From: DASQPR01 sp963797675
Lineage (GTDB): Bacteria > Actinomycetota > Actinomycetes > Mycobacteriales > Micromonosporaceae
DNA: 64,000 nucleotides
Direction: 5' to 3'
Assembly: GCA_963797675.1 (NCBI GenBank)
Contig: CAWCQQ010000007.1
Location: 434,001 to 498,000, forward strand
Positions 47,256 through 55,068 of this stretch are shown piece after piece. The position numbers and the translations under genes are program-made. Position 1 is the first letter of the stretch. Each line of letters starts with the position of its first letter. The notes below the pieces were generated by a model that saw only the letters and a program-made list of their open reading frames with translations, did not search any database and was not told where the DNA came from.

Positions 47256-48113
47256 ATGAATCTGGCGATTGCCACGTCGGCGGCGTACCCGGATCTCTGG
47301 GAGGACGACGTCGTCCTGGCCCCGGCACTGGCTCGGCTCGGCATCGACGCGGTGCCGCGGGTGTGGACCGATCCGCAGGTCGACTGGTCCGCGTTCGACG
47401 CCGTGCTGATTCGTTCGACGTGGGACTACTACGAGCGCTACCCGGCGTTCCTGGCCTGGCTCGATGCGCTCGACGCAGGTGGCGTACCGACGATCAACGA
47501 CTCTGCGCTGCTGCGCTGGAATTCCGAGAAGCGCTACCTGACCGCGCTCGCCGCCGCCGGGATCCCGATCATCGAGACCGAGATCTGCGCAGCGAACGCG
47601 GTGCGTGCGGCCGTCGAGGCGCGCGGCGGCAAGGTCGTGGTCAAGCCGACGATCAGCGGAAATGCCATGCATACGGTACGCGGAACGGCCGGCGATCCCG
47701 CGTTCGTCACCGCCCTCGATGCGCTGCCCCGGGAATTCGACTACCTCGTCCAGCCGTACGTCGTGGAGATCGAGACCGCCGGCGAGTGGTCGCTGGTCTT
47801 CGTCGACGGCACCTACAGCCATGGCATCCGCAAGCTGCCGGCCGCCGGTGACTATCGGATCCAACACGACTACGGCGGCGCGTGGCACTCGGCCGAACCG
47901 GATCCGTCGGTGGTCGACGCGGCCGTCGAGACGCTTCGGGCGGCGGCCGCCCTCGGGTACGCCGACCAGGCGTACGCGCGGGTCGACGGCATTGTCATCG
48001 ACGGACGGTTCCGGTTGATGGAACTCGAGATGGTCGAGCCCTATCTCGCGTTCCACCTGGCGCCGGAGGCTGCCGCGCTGCTGGCCCGGGCGGTTGCCCG
48101 CCGGTTGTCATGA
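47256..48113 (+). CDS. ATP-grasp enzyme (RimK/DcsG-like)
   Basis: 285 aa. The N-terminus ATSAAYPDLWEDDVVLAPALARLGIDA, with VDWSAFDAVLIRSTWDYYERYPAFLAWL, matches the DcsG-like ATP-grasp group (cycloserine pathway and many uncharacterised relatives). ATP-grasp core: KVVVKPTISGNAMHTV, LVQPYVVEIETAGEWSLVFVDGTYSHGIRK, and the Mg ligand motif LMELEMVEPYLAF. It would ligate or close an amide or amino bond using ATP. No gap from the phosphotransferase gene. Convergent with rmuC (stops share TCATGA). Confidence 0.82.
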   Translation: MNLAIATSAAYPDLWEDDVVLAPALARLGIDAVPRVWTDPQVDWSAFDAVLIRSTWDYYERYPAFLAWLDALDAGGVPTINDSALLRWNSEKRYLTALAAAGIPIIETEICAANAVRAAVEARGGKVVVKPTISGNAMHTVRGTAGDPAFVTALDALPREFDYLVQPYVVEIETAGEWSLVFVDGTYSHGIRKLPAAGDYRIQHDYGGAWHSAEPDPSVVDAAVETLRAAAALGYADQAYARVDGIVIDGRFRLMELEMVEPYLAFHLAPEAAALLARAVARRLS

Positions 48114-49301
48114 GTCGGTGAACGACTCCCACGGCGAGCCCCGCTCGATCGGCGGTGCGGGCTCCTCCAGTGCCAGCGGGTCGAACTCCGGCGCCTGAAG
48201 CTGGCGCGGCGCGACTTCCAGCTGGGCGGCTTCGTCCAGGATGTCGCCGGAGATGCCGAGTTCGGCGAGCTTGCGTGCACTGACCATCACGCGCGACTCG
48301 AGCGAGCCGACCGCACGGTTGTACGCGGTGACCGCGCCGCCGAGCGACGATCCGAGCTTCGTGAGATAACCGCCCATCGTGGACAGCCGACTGTAGAGGT
48401 CCCGCCCGAGCGCATGTACGGCGAGTGCGTTCGAGGCCAGCGCCTCCTGCCGCCACGCGTACGCGATCGTGCGCAGCAACGCGACCAGCGTCGCCGGTGT
48501 GGCCAGCACGACGTCTCGGCTGAACGCGTGCTCGAGCAGCATCGGATCGTGCTGGAGTGCGGCGTCCAGGAACGGATCGGCCGGCAGGAACAGCACGACG
48601 AACTCGGGCGTGGACGGAAACCCTTCCCAGTACGCCTTCGCGCCGAGCTGGTCGATGTGCGACCGGACCGCCTTCGCATGCATCCTGAGGTATTCATTGC
48701 GGGACCGCTCGTCGCGGGTCTCCATCGCGGTCAGGTACGCGTCGAACGGCGCCTTCGCGTCGACGACGACGTGGCGGCCGCCGGATAGGCGTACCAGGAG
48801 ATCCGGCCTTATCCCACCCGCGTCCGTGCGCGCGGTCGCCTGCTCGGTGAAGTCGCAGTGTTCGAGCATGCCGGCGGCCTCGACGATCCGGCGGAGCTGG
48901 TGTTCGCCCCAGCGACCGCGGACCTGTGGCGCGCGCAGCGCGGCGACCAGCTGGCTCGTCTCGGTACGCAGGCCGGACGAGACACCGGACATCGTGCGGA
49001 CCTCGGTACGCAGCTCGGCGTAGGCATCGACCCGATCGCGTTCCAGCTCGTTCACGCGCAGCTCGTAGTGGCGCAGACTCTCCTGCAGCGGTGCGATCAG
49101 GTGCGCAAGCGCGACGTGCTGGTCTCGCGCGGCATCGGCGGCAAGCCCCCGCAGCGACGAGGCGAGCCGCTCCTCGCCCTCCTTGGACGCGGTCAGCGTG
49201 GCCTCCAGGCGTGCAACCGCCGCCGCCGATCGGCTCTGCGACGCGAGCCAGCCGAGCGCGAGTCCGATCACGAGCCCGATGATCAACATCAAGACGAGCA
49301 T
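48108..49301 (-). CDS. rmuC: DNA recombination protein RmuC
   Basis: 397 aa. An N-terminal membrane helix (LMLIIGLVIGLALGWLAS) leads into a coiled coil and the RmuC nuclease-like domain: RGRWGEHQLRRIVEAAGMLEHCDF, RPDLLVRLSGGRHVVVDAKAPFDAYL, FVVLFLPADPFLDAALQHDP, VLATPATLVALLRTIAYAWRQE. RmuC limits inversions at short repeats. ATG 49301 is the first plausible start; no clear SD. Confidence 0.9.
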   Translation of the reverse strand: MLVLMLIIGLVIGLALGWLASQSRSAAAVARLEATLTASKEGEERLASSLRGLAADAARDQHVALAHLIAPLQESLRHYELRVNELERDRVDAYAELRTEVRTMSGVSSGLRTETSQLVAALRAPQVRGRWGEHQLRRIVEAAGMLEHCDFTEQATARTDAGGIRPDLLVRLSGGRHVVVDAKAPFDAYLTAMETRDERSRNEYLRMHAKAVRSHIDQLGAKAYWEGFPSTPEFVVLFLPADPFLDAALQHDPMLLEHAFSRDVVLATPATLVALLRTIAYAWRQEALASNALAVHALGRDLYSRLSTMGGYLTKLGSSLGGAVTAYNRAVGSLESRVMVSARKLAELGISGDILDEAAQLEVAPRQLQAPEFDPLALEEPAPPIERGSPWESFTDS

Positions 49302-49370
49302 AGGGAGATCATGACGTAGCGGTGCGACACTCGTTCCCGCGCGGTGGACAGCGCCGGGTAGGTTCGAGGC

Positions 49371-50255
49371 ATGTGGTGGTCGCGGAGGCGCGAAGAGCGC
49401 CAGCTCGCAGATGCGAGGGAAGAGGCATTGCGCTGGTACGAGCGACTGGGCGGCCAGGTGCTGAACCTGCCGCCGGGCGACACAGCGGCGACGAAGCAGG
49501 CACTTGTCGATGCCGGTGAGCGCTATACGGCGGCCGGATCTCAGCTGGAGCGCTCGACGTCGGTGGCGCAATATCAACTGGCCCGGGAGACCGCGCTGGA
49601 GGGGCTGGCCTACGTCCGCGCCGCCCGGATCTCACTCGGCTTCGATCCCGGACCGCCGCTGCCGCCGCTGGCCAGCCAGCGCGCTGCAGGTGCGATCCGC
49701 CAGGACCGTGAGGTGCAGGTCGGCGACCGGAACTACCGGGCATCGGCACGGCCGGCGGACCAGACGCCGTACTACTACCCGGGTGGTCAGGTCGGCGGGC
49801 GACCGGTGCCGTCCGGTTGGTACTCCGAACCGTGGTGGAAGACCGCACTCGTCGCCGGCGCGTGGGGGGTCGGCGGCGCGCTGGTCTTCGATGCGCTGCT
49901 GGCGCCGGCCTGGGGCGATTACGGCGCGGGCTACGGCGGCTATGAGCAGGGCTACGACCAGGGCTTCGCGAGCGGCGACAACCAGGGCTACGACCAGGGC
50001 TACGACGCTGGATATGCGGCCGGTAACGACGGCGGCAACACCGACGGCAACTACGGGAACGACCCGGGTGGCGACTACGGCAACGACCAGAACTACGGGA
50101 ACGACCCGAACTATGACGCAGGACAGAGCTACGACACCGGCAACAACGACCAGAACTACGGCGGTGACTTCGATCCCGGCGCCGGTTACGACGGCGGTGG
50201 TGGCTTCGACGGCGGTGGTGGCTTCGACGGCGGTGGCGGCGGCTTCGATTTCTGA
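49371..50255 (+). CDS. Membrane protein with Gly/Tyr/Asn/Asp/Gln-rich low-complexity tail
   Basis: 294 aa. The N-terminal about 100 residues are helical (REERQLADAREEALRWYERL), followed by a linker, one membrane helix (TALVAGAWGVGGALVFDALLA) and a C-terminal about 110-residue tail. The tail has irregular repeats of GYDQG, GYDAGYAAG, NYGNDP and GGGFD. Tyr spaced by Gly/Asn/Asp resembles sticker-spacer sequences that self-associate. I know similar proteins in other actinobacteria but no function. Confidence 0.7.
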   Translation: MWWSRRREERQLADAREEALRWYERLGGQVLNLPPGDTAATKQALVDAGERYTAAGSQLERSTSVAQYQLARETALEGLAYVRAARISLGFDPGPPLPPLASQRAAGAIRQDREVQVGDRNYRASARPADQTPYYYPGGQVGGRPVPSGWYSEPWWKTALVAGAWGVGGALVFDALLAPAWGDYGAGYGGYEQGYDQGFASGDNQGYDQGYDAGYAAGNDGGNTDGNYGNDPGGDYGNDQNYGNDPNYDAGQSYDTGNNDQNYGGDFDPGAGYDGGGGFDGGGGFDGGGGGFDF

Positions 50256-50302
50256 CGCCTGTGAGTGACTTCTCCGAAGGCCTGGCGTTGGATGCTCAGC
50301 TC

Positions 50303-50520
50303 CATGATCGTGAAGCCTGCTCGCAAAGTCTTCACGATCATGGGCGGCGTTAGGAGCAATGCCGCTTGATCGTGAAGCCGACTCGCACAGTCGTCGCGAT
50401 CATGGGCCGTCCCGCGGGCCGTCGATCGTCGAGTGACGCCGCTGTGAGCTGCGGAAACGTGAACTCCACCAAAAGATCGTGAAGACTTAGCGCCGGCGAT
50501 CCCGCTAAGTCTTCACGATC
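50303..50520. repeat. Cluster of palindromes sharing the GATCGTGAAG core
   Basis: In the 293-bp gene-free stretch 50256-50548, three hairpins share GATCGTGAAG / CTTCACGATC. The first is 50303-50315 with 50330-50342 (13 bp, perfect). The second lies around 50368-50405 and is imperfect. The third is 50475-50492 with 50503-50520 (18 bp, perfect, 10-nt loop). The last lies 28 bp past the ABC exporter stop and could act as its terminator; together they look like REP-type elements. Confidence 0.6.
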
Positions 50521-50548
50521 ATGAAGCTGGCCGGGGTGACGCGGGCGA

Positions 50549-52432
50549 TCAGACGAGGCTGTCTTCCCACTGCTGGTGCAGGTTCGCGTAGCGACCGCCG
50601 TGGACGATCAGGTCGGCCGGCGTCCCGTCTTCGACGATGCGACCACCGTCGAGGACCAGGACCCGGTCGGCGATCTCAACCGTGGACAGCCGGTGCGCGA
50701 TCACGATGGCCGTACGCGATCGGAGGATCGTCCGGAGCGCGTGCTGCACGAGCCGCTCCGACGGGATATCCAGGGATGACGTCGCCTCGTCCAGGATCAG
50801 CACGGCCGGATCGGCGAGGAACGCCCGGGCGAACGCCACGAGTTGGCGCTGGCCTGCGGAGAGCCGGCCACCCCGCTTGCGTACGTCGGTCTGGTAGCCG
50901 TTCGGCAGTGCGTCGATGAACGTGTCGGCGCCAATCGCGCGGGCGGCTGCGCGTACCTCATCATCGGTGGCTTCTGGTTTTCCGAATCTGATGTTGTCGG
51001 CGATCGTGCCGCTGAACAGGAAGTTCTCCTGCGCGACCATGACCACCGCGCGCCGCAGGTCGTCGTCGGACAACTGGCGGACGTCCACGCCGTCGATCTT
51101 GACGACTCCGTCGGTCGGGTCGTAGAACCGCGCCACCAGTTTCGCGATCGTGGACTTGCCGGCTCCGGTCGCACCGACCAGCGCGAGCGTTTGACCTGCC
51201 GGAATGTGCAGGTTCAGCGCGGGGAGGACCAGCCGGTCCGCACGGTAGGCGAACGTCGTCCCCTCGAACGAGATGTCGCCCGCGCTCGCTCGCATCGGCG
51301 TCGGCGTCACCGGCTCGGGTACGGCCGGCTTCTCGGACAGTACGCCGGCGAGCTTCTCCAGCGCCGCGCTCGCGGATTGCAGCGAGTTGTAGAACATGCT
51401 CAGGTCCTGCATCGGCTCGAAGAAGCGGCGCAGGTAGAGCAGGAACGCGGCGAGTACGCCGACCTCGGTCTCGCCGTGCAGCGCCCGGTACCCGCCGTAG
51501 GTCAGGACGACCGCGATCGTCACGTTGCCGATTACCTTGATCATCGGCGAGAACACCGCGATCAGCTGGAACGCCTTCGTGTTCGCCCGCTGGTAGTCGC
51601 CGTTGACGGCCTCGAAGATCTCCTGGTTGCGGCCTTCGCGACGGAACGTCTGCACCGCGCGGATGCCGCCCATCGACTCGACGAACTGCACGATGACCAG
51701 CGCGACCGTCTCCCGAGTCCGGCGGTAGGCGCGCGCCGAGGCCTGCTGGAACCAGCGCGACAGCCAGATCAGGAACGGGAACGAGACCAGCGTGACGAGC
51801 GCGAGCTTCCAGTCGAGGATGAGCAGGATGGTCGCGACCGAGACCACCGAGATCACCGAGAGCACCAGGTCTTCGATGCCGCCGTCCATGAGTTCGGAGA
51901 TCGAGTCCATGTCCGACGTCAGGCGCGCGACGACGCGGCCGGACGTATAGCGCTCGTGGAATCCGATCGACAGCGACTGGAAGTGGTTGAACACACGCTT
52001 GCGCAGTTCGAACAGGATGGCCTGGCCGACCGTGCCGGAGAGCGTCAGGAAGCCACGTTTGCCCAGGTAGGCCGCGATGATCGAGACAGCGAACGCGATC
52101 GCGATCTCGATCATGACGTGACCATCGTGATGCTGGACCAACGGCTGGATGCCGGAGTCGATGCCGACCATCACCAGGTAGGGGCCGGCCATCTCGGCAG
52201 TGGCCTGCAGGAGCAGCAGTGCGAGCAGCACGACGATGTTGCGCCGGTGCGGCCGGAGCAGCGATCCGAGCAGGCTCCGGCTGTCCGCGCGAAGACGGAT
52301 CACGGCCTTGGCATCGGGCGCTTCGGCCTCGGTCCGGTCGGCGTCGTCGTTCGCGACGCCGCGCCAGCTGCGGGTCGGGTCGGTGGTGTTTGCCTGGTCG
52401 GGTTCCGGGGCGGTCTGCTGATCAATTGACAT
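50549..52432 (-). CDS. ABC exporter half-transporter, canonical subunit
   Basis: About 627 aa. Six-helix exporter domain (IVVLLALLLLQATAEMAGPYLV, TSGRVVARLTSDMDSISELMDGG, GGIRAVQTFRREGRNQ), then an ATPase with Walker A VGATGAGKSTIAK, signature LSAGQRQLVAFARA, Walker B AVLILDEATSSLD and H-loop IAHRLST. ATG 52432 lies inside the 3' end of the partner gene (11-bp overlap). Together with the partner at 52422-54323 it should form a heterodimeric multidrug or lipid exporter. Confidence 0.92.
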   Translation of the reverse strand: MSIDQQTAPEPDQANTTDPTRSWRGVANDDADRTEAEAPDAKAVIRLRADSRSLLGSLLRPHRRNIVVLLALLLLQATAEMAGPYLVMVGIDSGIQPLVQHHDGHVMIEIAIAFAVSIIAAYLGKRGFLTLSGTVGQAILFELRKRVFNHFQSLSIGFHERYTSGRVVARLTSDMDSISELMDGGIEDLVLSVISVVSVATILLILDWKLALVTLVSFPFLIWLSRWFQQASARAYRRTRETVALVIVQFVESMGGIRAVQTFRREGRNQEIFEAVNGDYQRANTKAFQLIAVFSPMIKVIGNVTIAVVLTYGGYRALHGETEVGVLAAFLLYLRRFFEPMQDLSMFYNSLQSASAALEKLAGVLSEKPAVPEPVTPTPMRASAGDISFEGTTFAYRADRLVLPALNLHIPAGQTLALVGATGAGKSTIAKLVARFYDPTDGVVKIDGVDVRQLSDDDLRRAVVMVAQENFLFSGTIADNIRFGKPEATDDEVRAAARAIGADTFIDALPNGYQTDVRKRGGRLSAGQRQLVAFARAFLADPAVLILDEATSSLDIPSERLVQHALRTILRSRTAIVIAHRLSTVEIADRVLVLDGGRIVEDGTPADLIVHGGRYANLHQQWEDSLV

Positions 52433-54323
52433 GGACACTGTCCCGTACCTCGAAGTTGGCGTCATACCCGATCGGGTTGGCCGCGACCGGTTCCGGTGCG
52501 ACCGGTTCCACGGTGATCGGGTCTGCGGTTTCGTGCTCGGCGCGGGATGCGTGCTCCTCGTCGCGCTCGGCCTCGGCGGACAGCACCGCGCGGTACGCCG
52601 GGACGGTGGCGAGCAGTTCGGAATGCGTACCGACGTGGGTGATCGTCCCGTTCTGTAGCAACGCCACCCGATCGGCAAGCGCGACCGTGGACGGTCGGTG
52701 TACGACGATCAGTGCGGTGCTGCCAACCAGTACGCGTGCCAGGGCCTCCTCGACCAGCGCCTCGGTGTGCACGTCGAGCGCCGAGAGCGGATCGTCGAGA
52801 ACGAGTACGCGCGGTCGCCCGAGCACCGCCCGGGCGAGTGCGAGCCGCTGCCGCTGGCCACCGGAGAGTGACAGCCCCTGCTCGCCGACTCGCGTTTCGA
52901 GGCCCCACGGCAGGTCGAAGACGAATTCGGCCTGCGCGATCTGGAGTGCCTCTTGGACCTGCTCATCGGTCGCGTCCGGGTGGCCGAGCGTCAGATTTTC
53001 CCGGACCGACATGGAGAACAGCGTCGGCTCTTCGAATGCGACGCCGATCAGGCCGCGGAGGTTGTCCAGCTCAAGGTCGCGGATGTCGTGCCCGTCGATC
53101 GTGATCCGGCCGCCGGTCACGTCGTGCATCCGCGGTACGAGTCCGATCAGCGCCGATTTGCCGCTGCCGGTCATACCGACGAGGGCCACCGTCTCGCCCG
53201 GTCGGATGTCGAGATCGATGCCGCTCAACACCGGTTCGGTCGCGTCCGGGAACGTGAACGTGACGTTTTCGAAGCGTACGCGGCCGGTGACCTGCGCCGG
53301 GTCGATCGTGATCGCGTCCGGCCGGTCCTTGATCGTGACCTCGCTGTCCAGCACCTCGTAGATCCGGTCGGCAGCGGTCATCGACTCCTGCACGTTCGCG
53401 ATCAGCCAGCCGAGCATGTCGATCGGGCCGATCAGCATCAGTTCGAGCGAGACGAAGGCGACCAGTCCGCCGAGCGTCATACCTTTGCTGGCGACCGCGT
53501 ACGCGCCTCCGACCAGCACGATCGCGAGCGTCAGGTTCGGGACGAGGTCGAATCGTGCCGACGTACGGGCGACCATGCGGGCTTTCCGGACCGCGGTGTC
53601 GTGCAGCAGTCTCGCGCTGCCGGAGAACTGCTTCTGCACCTCCCAGCGCCGGCCGTAGGCCTTCACCGTACGCAGACCCTGCGCCGACTCCTCGGCCAGC
53701 GTGGCGAGGTCGCCTTCCTGGTCCTGCATCAGGCGGGACGCGGCGAAGTAGTGCTTCGTGAAGCTCTGGCTGAAGAAGAACAGCGGGATCGAGCACGCCG
53801 TGACGATCGCCGCGAGCGGCCAGTAGAGGTTGAACAGCAGCGCGATCACGACGATGTAGGTGAAGAAGTTGACGACCAGGAAGATCAGGCCGAAGGACAT
53901 CAGCCGCCGGATCGTGCCGAGGTCGCTGGTCGCTCGGGAGAGTAATTGTCCGGATTGCCATTTGTCGTGAAAAGCGACCGGCAGTCGCTGGAGATGCGCG
54001 TACAGGGTGTTGCGCTGGGTTGCTTCCATCCCGAGCGCCGACACGCTCTGCGTCCATCGCCGGATGAAGATCAGGACCGCCTCGACGAGACCGAGGGCGA
54101 GGGCCAATCCACCGAGTTCGAAGAGTCCGCCGGTGTCGTGATGAGTGACCGGCCCGTCGACGACATGCTGGACGACCAGCGGAATCACGATGCTCGTGGC
54201 GGTGGCGCCACCGGCCGCTGCCAACATCCAGATCATCTGCTTGAGGTACGGGCGCAGGAAGACACGCATCCGCAACAGGTTGTGCAGCGGACGATTACGC
54301 GGAGTTGTCGAGTCGGCTAACAC
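52422..54323 (-). CDS. ABC exporter half-transporter, degenerate-site subunit
   Basis: 633 aa. Exporter transmembrane domain (FHDKWQSGQLLSRATSDLGTIRRLMSFG, GLRTVKAYGRRWEVQ) and ATPase with Walker A VGMTGSGKSALIG and signature LSGGQRQRLALARA. The Walker B catalytic Glu is Asp (VLVLDDPLSALD) and the Q-loop reads AFEEP, with Glu for Gln. This is the usual asymmetric site of TM287/288-like heterodimers. The C-terminal tail is Pro/Glu/Val-rich. GTG 54323 start. Confidence 0.92.
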   Translation of the reverse strand: MLADSTTPRNRPLHNLLRMRVFLRPYLKQMIWMLAAAGGATATSIVIPLVVQHVVDGPVTHHDTGGLFELGGLALALGLVEAVLIFIRRWTQSVSALGMEATQRNTLYAHLQRLPVAFHDKWQSGQLLSRATSDLGTIRRLMSFGLIFLVVNFFTYIVVIALLFNLYWPLAAIVTACSIPLFFFSQSFTKHYFAASRLMQDQEGDLATLAEESAQGLRTVKAYGRRWEVQKQFSGSARLLHDTAVRKARMVARTSARFDLVPNLTLAIVLVGGAYAVASKGMTLGGLVAFVSLELMLIGPIDMLGWLIANVQESMTAADRIYEVLDSEVTIKDRPDAITIDPAQVTGRVRFENVTFTFPDATEPVLSGIDLDIRPGETVALVGMTGSGKSALIGLVPRMHDVTGGRITIDGHDIRDLELDNLRGLIGVAFEEPTLFSMSVRENLTLGHPDATDEQVQEALQIAQAEFVFDLPWGLETRVGEQGLSLSGGQRQRLALARAVLGRPRVLVLDDPLSALDVHTEALVEEALARVLVGSTALIVVHRPSTVALADRVALLQNGTITHVGTHSELLATVPAYRAVLSAEAERDEEHASRAEHETADPITVEPVAPEPVAANPIGYDANFEVRDSVHVN

Positions 54324-54438
54324 GCACCGACGTTAACGTGTCAGAGCGCCAGATCACGAACGAGTTTTACCCGTCCTCACACCCTTCCGACGTCGCATGA
54401 TCGGCATCCATCGATGTATTTAGCTATCAAACTGGGCG

Positions 54439-54490
54439 AATCACCTTCCGTGGCCCCGGATCGGCCCCTGCGAACCACGGAAAGGTGATT
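54439..54490. promoter_or_regulatory. Inverted repeat between ogt and the ABC exporter operon
   Basis: AATCACCTTCCGTGG (54439-54453) and CCACGGAAAGGTGATT (54475-54490) pair along 15 bp with a single bulged base around a 21-nt loop. It lies 64 bp after the ogt stop and about 115 bp before the exporter start on the same strand. It may be the ogt terminator or an exporter operator. Nothing else is seen in 54324-54553. Confidence 0.4.
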
Positions 54491-54553
54491 GCGCCCACAT
54501 TTCTCGGATTCCTCGGCTGCGCCCTTCGTAAGGCGCTGTTACGCGAGGAGTCG

Positions 54554-55066
54554 TTACGCGGCGTCGGCCAGTGGCTGGGTCGCCGCCGCCTCGTGCGCCA
54601 GGAGCCAGCGTTTGATGTCGAGACCGTAGCGGTAGCCGCCGAGCGTGCCGTCCGAGCGGATCACCCGATGGCACGGCACGAACAGCGCCGCTGCGTTTCG
54701 GGCACAGGCCTGCGCGGCGGCACGAATCGCGGCCGGCCGGCCGGCGGAGACGGCCAGTTCCGAGTAGGTCACCGGGCTGCCGCCGGCGACTCTCCGCAGC
54801 TGCTCCCAAGCCTCGTCGATGAACGCGCCGGAGCACTGCTCGACATCGACGGCGTCGATCGCAGCGATATCACCGTCGAAGAACCGTTGCGCGGCGTCCG
54901 TGATCCGGCCGAATTCAGCGTCGTCGCCGGCCATACCGCGCAAGGACGGATGGATCAGTGCGACGAGTTCGTCGACGTTGTCGGTGAATCCGGAAGCCAG
55001 CACGGTCTTGCCGTACGCCACGATGGAAAGCGGTCCGGCCGGGGTGTTGATCGTCGTATGAGCCAT
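54554..55066 (-). CDS. ogt: Methylated-DNA--protein-cysteine methyltransferase
   Basis: 170 aa. Active-site motif LFVPCHRVIRSDGTLGGYRYGLDIKRWLL with the acceptor Cys in PCHRV; DNA-binding helix-turn-helix around TYSELAVSAGRPAAIRAAAQACARN. ATG 55066 has SD GGAGG, located inside the last codons of the upstream alkA-like gene. Removes O6-methylguanine lesions stoichiometrically. Its product complements the fused Ada-AlkA protein. Confidence 0.93.
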   Translation of the reverse strand: MAHTTINTPAGPLSIVAYGKTVLASGFTDNVDELVALIHPSLRGMAGDDAEFGRITDAAQRFFDGDIAAIDAVDVEQCSGAFIDEAWEQLRRVAGGSPVTYSELAVSAGRPAAIRAAAQACARNAAALFVPCHRVIRSDGTLGGYRYGLDIKRWLLAHEAAATQPLADAA

Positions 55067-55068
55067 GG

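Noticed and set aside
50303..50520. CRISPR array
   Set aside because: The repeated core occurs in inverted pairs with irregular spacing and unequal lengths, with no constant repeat/spacer pattern and no cas genes.
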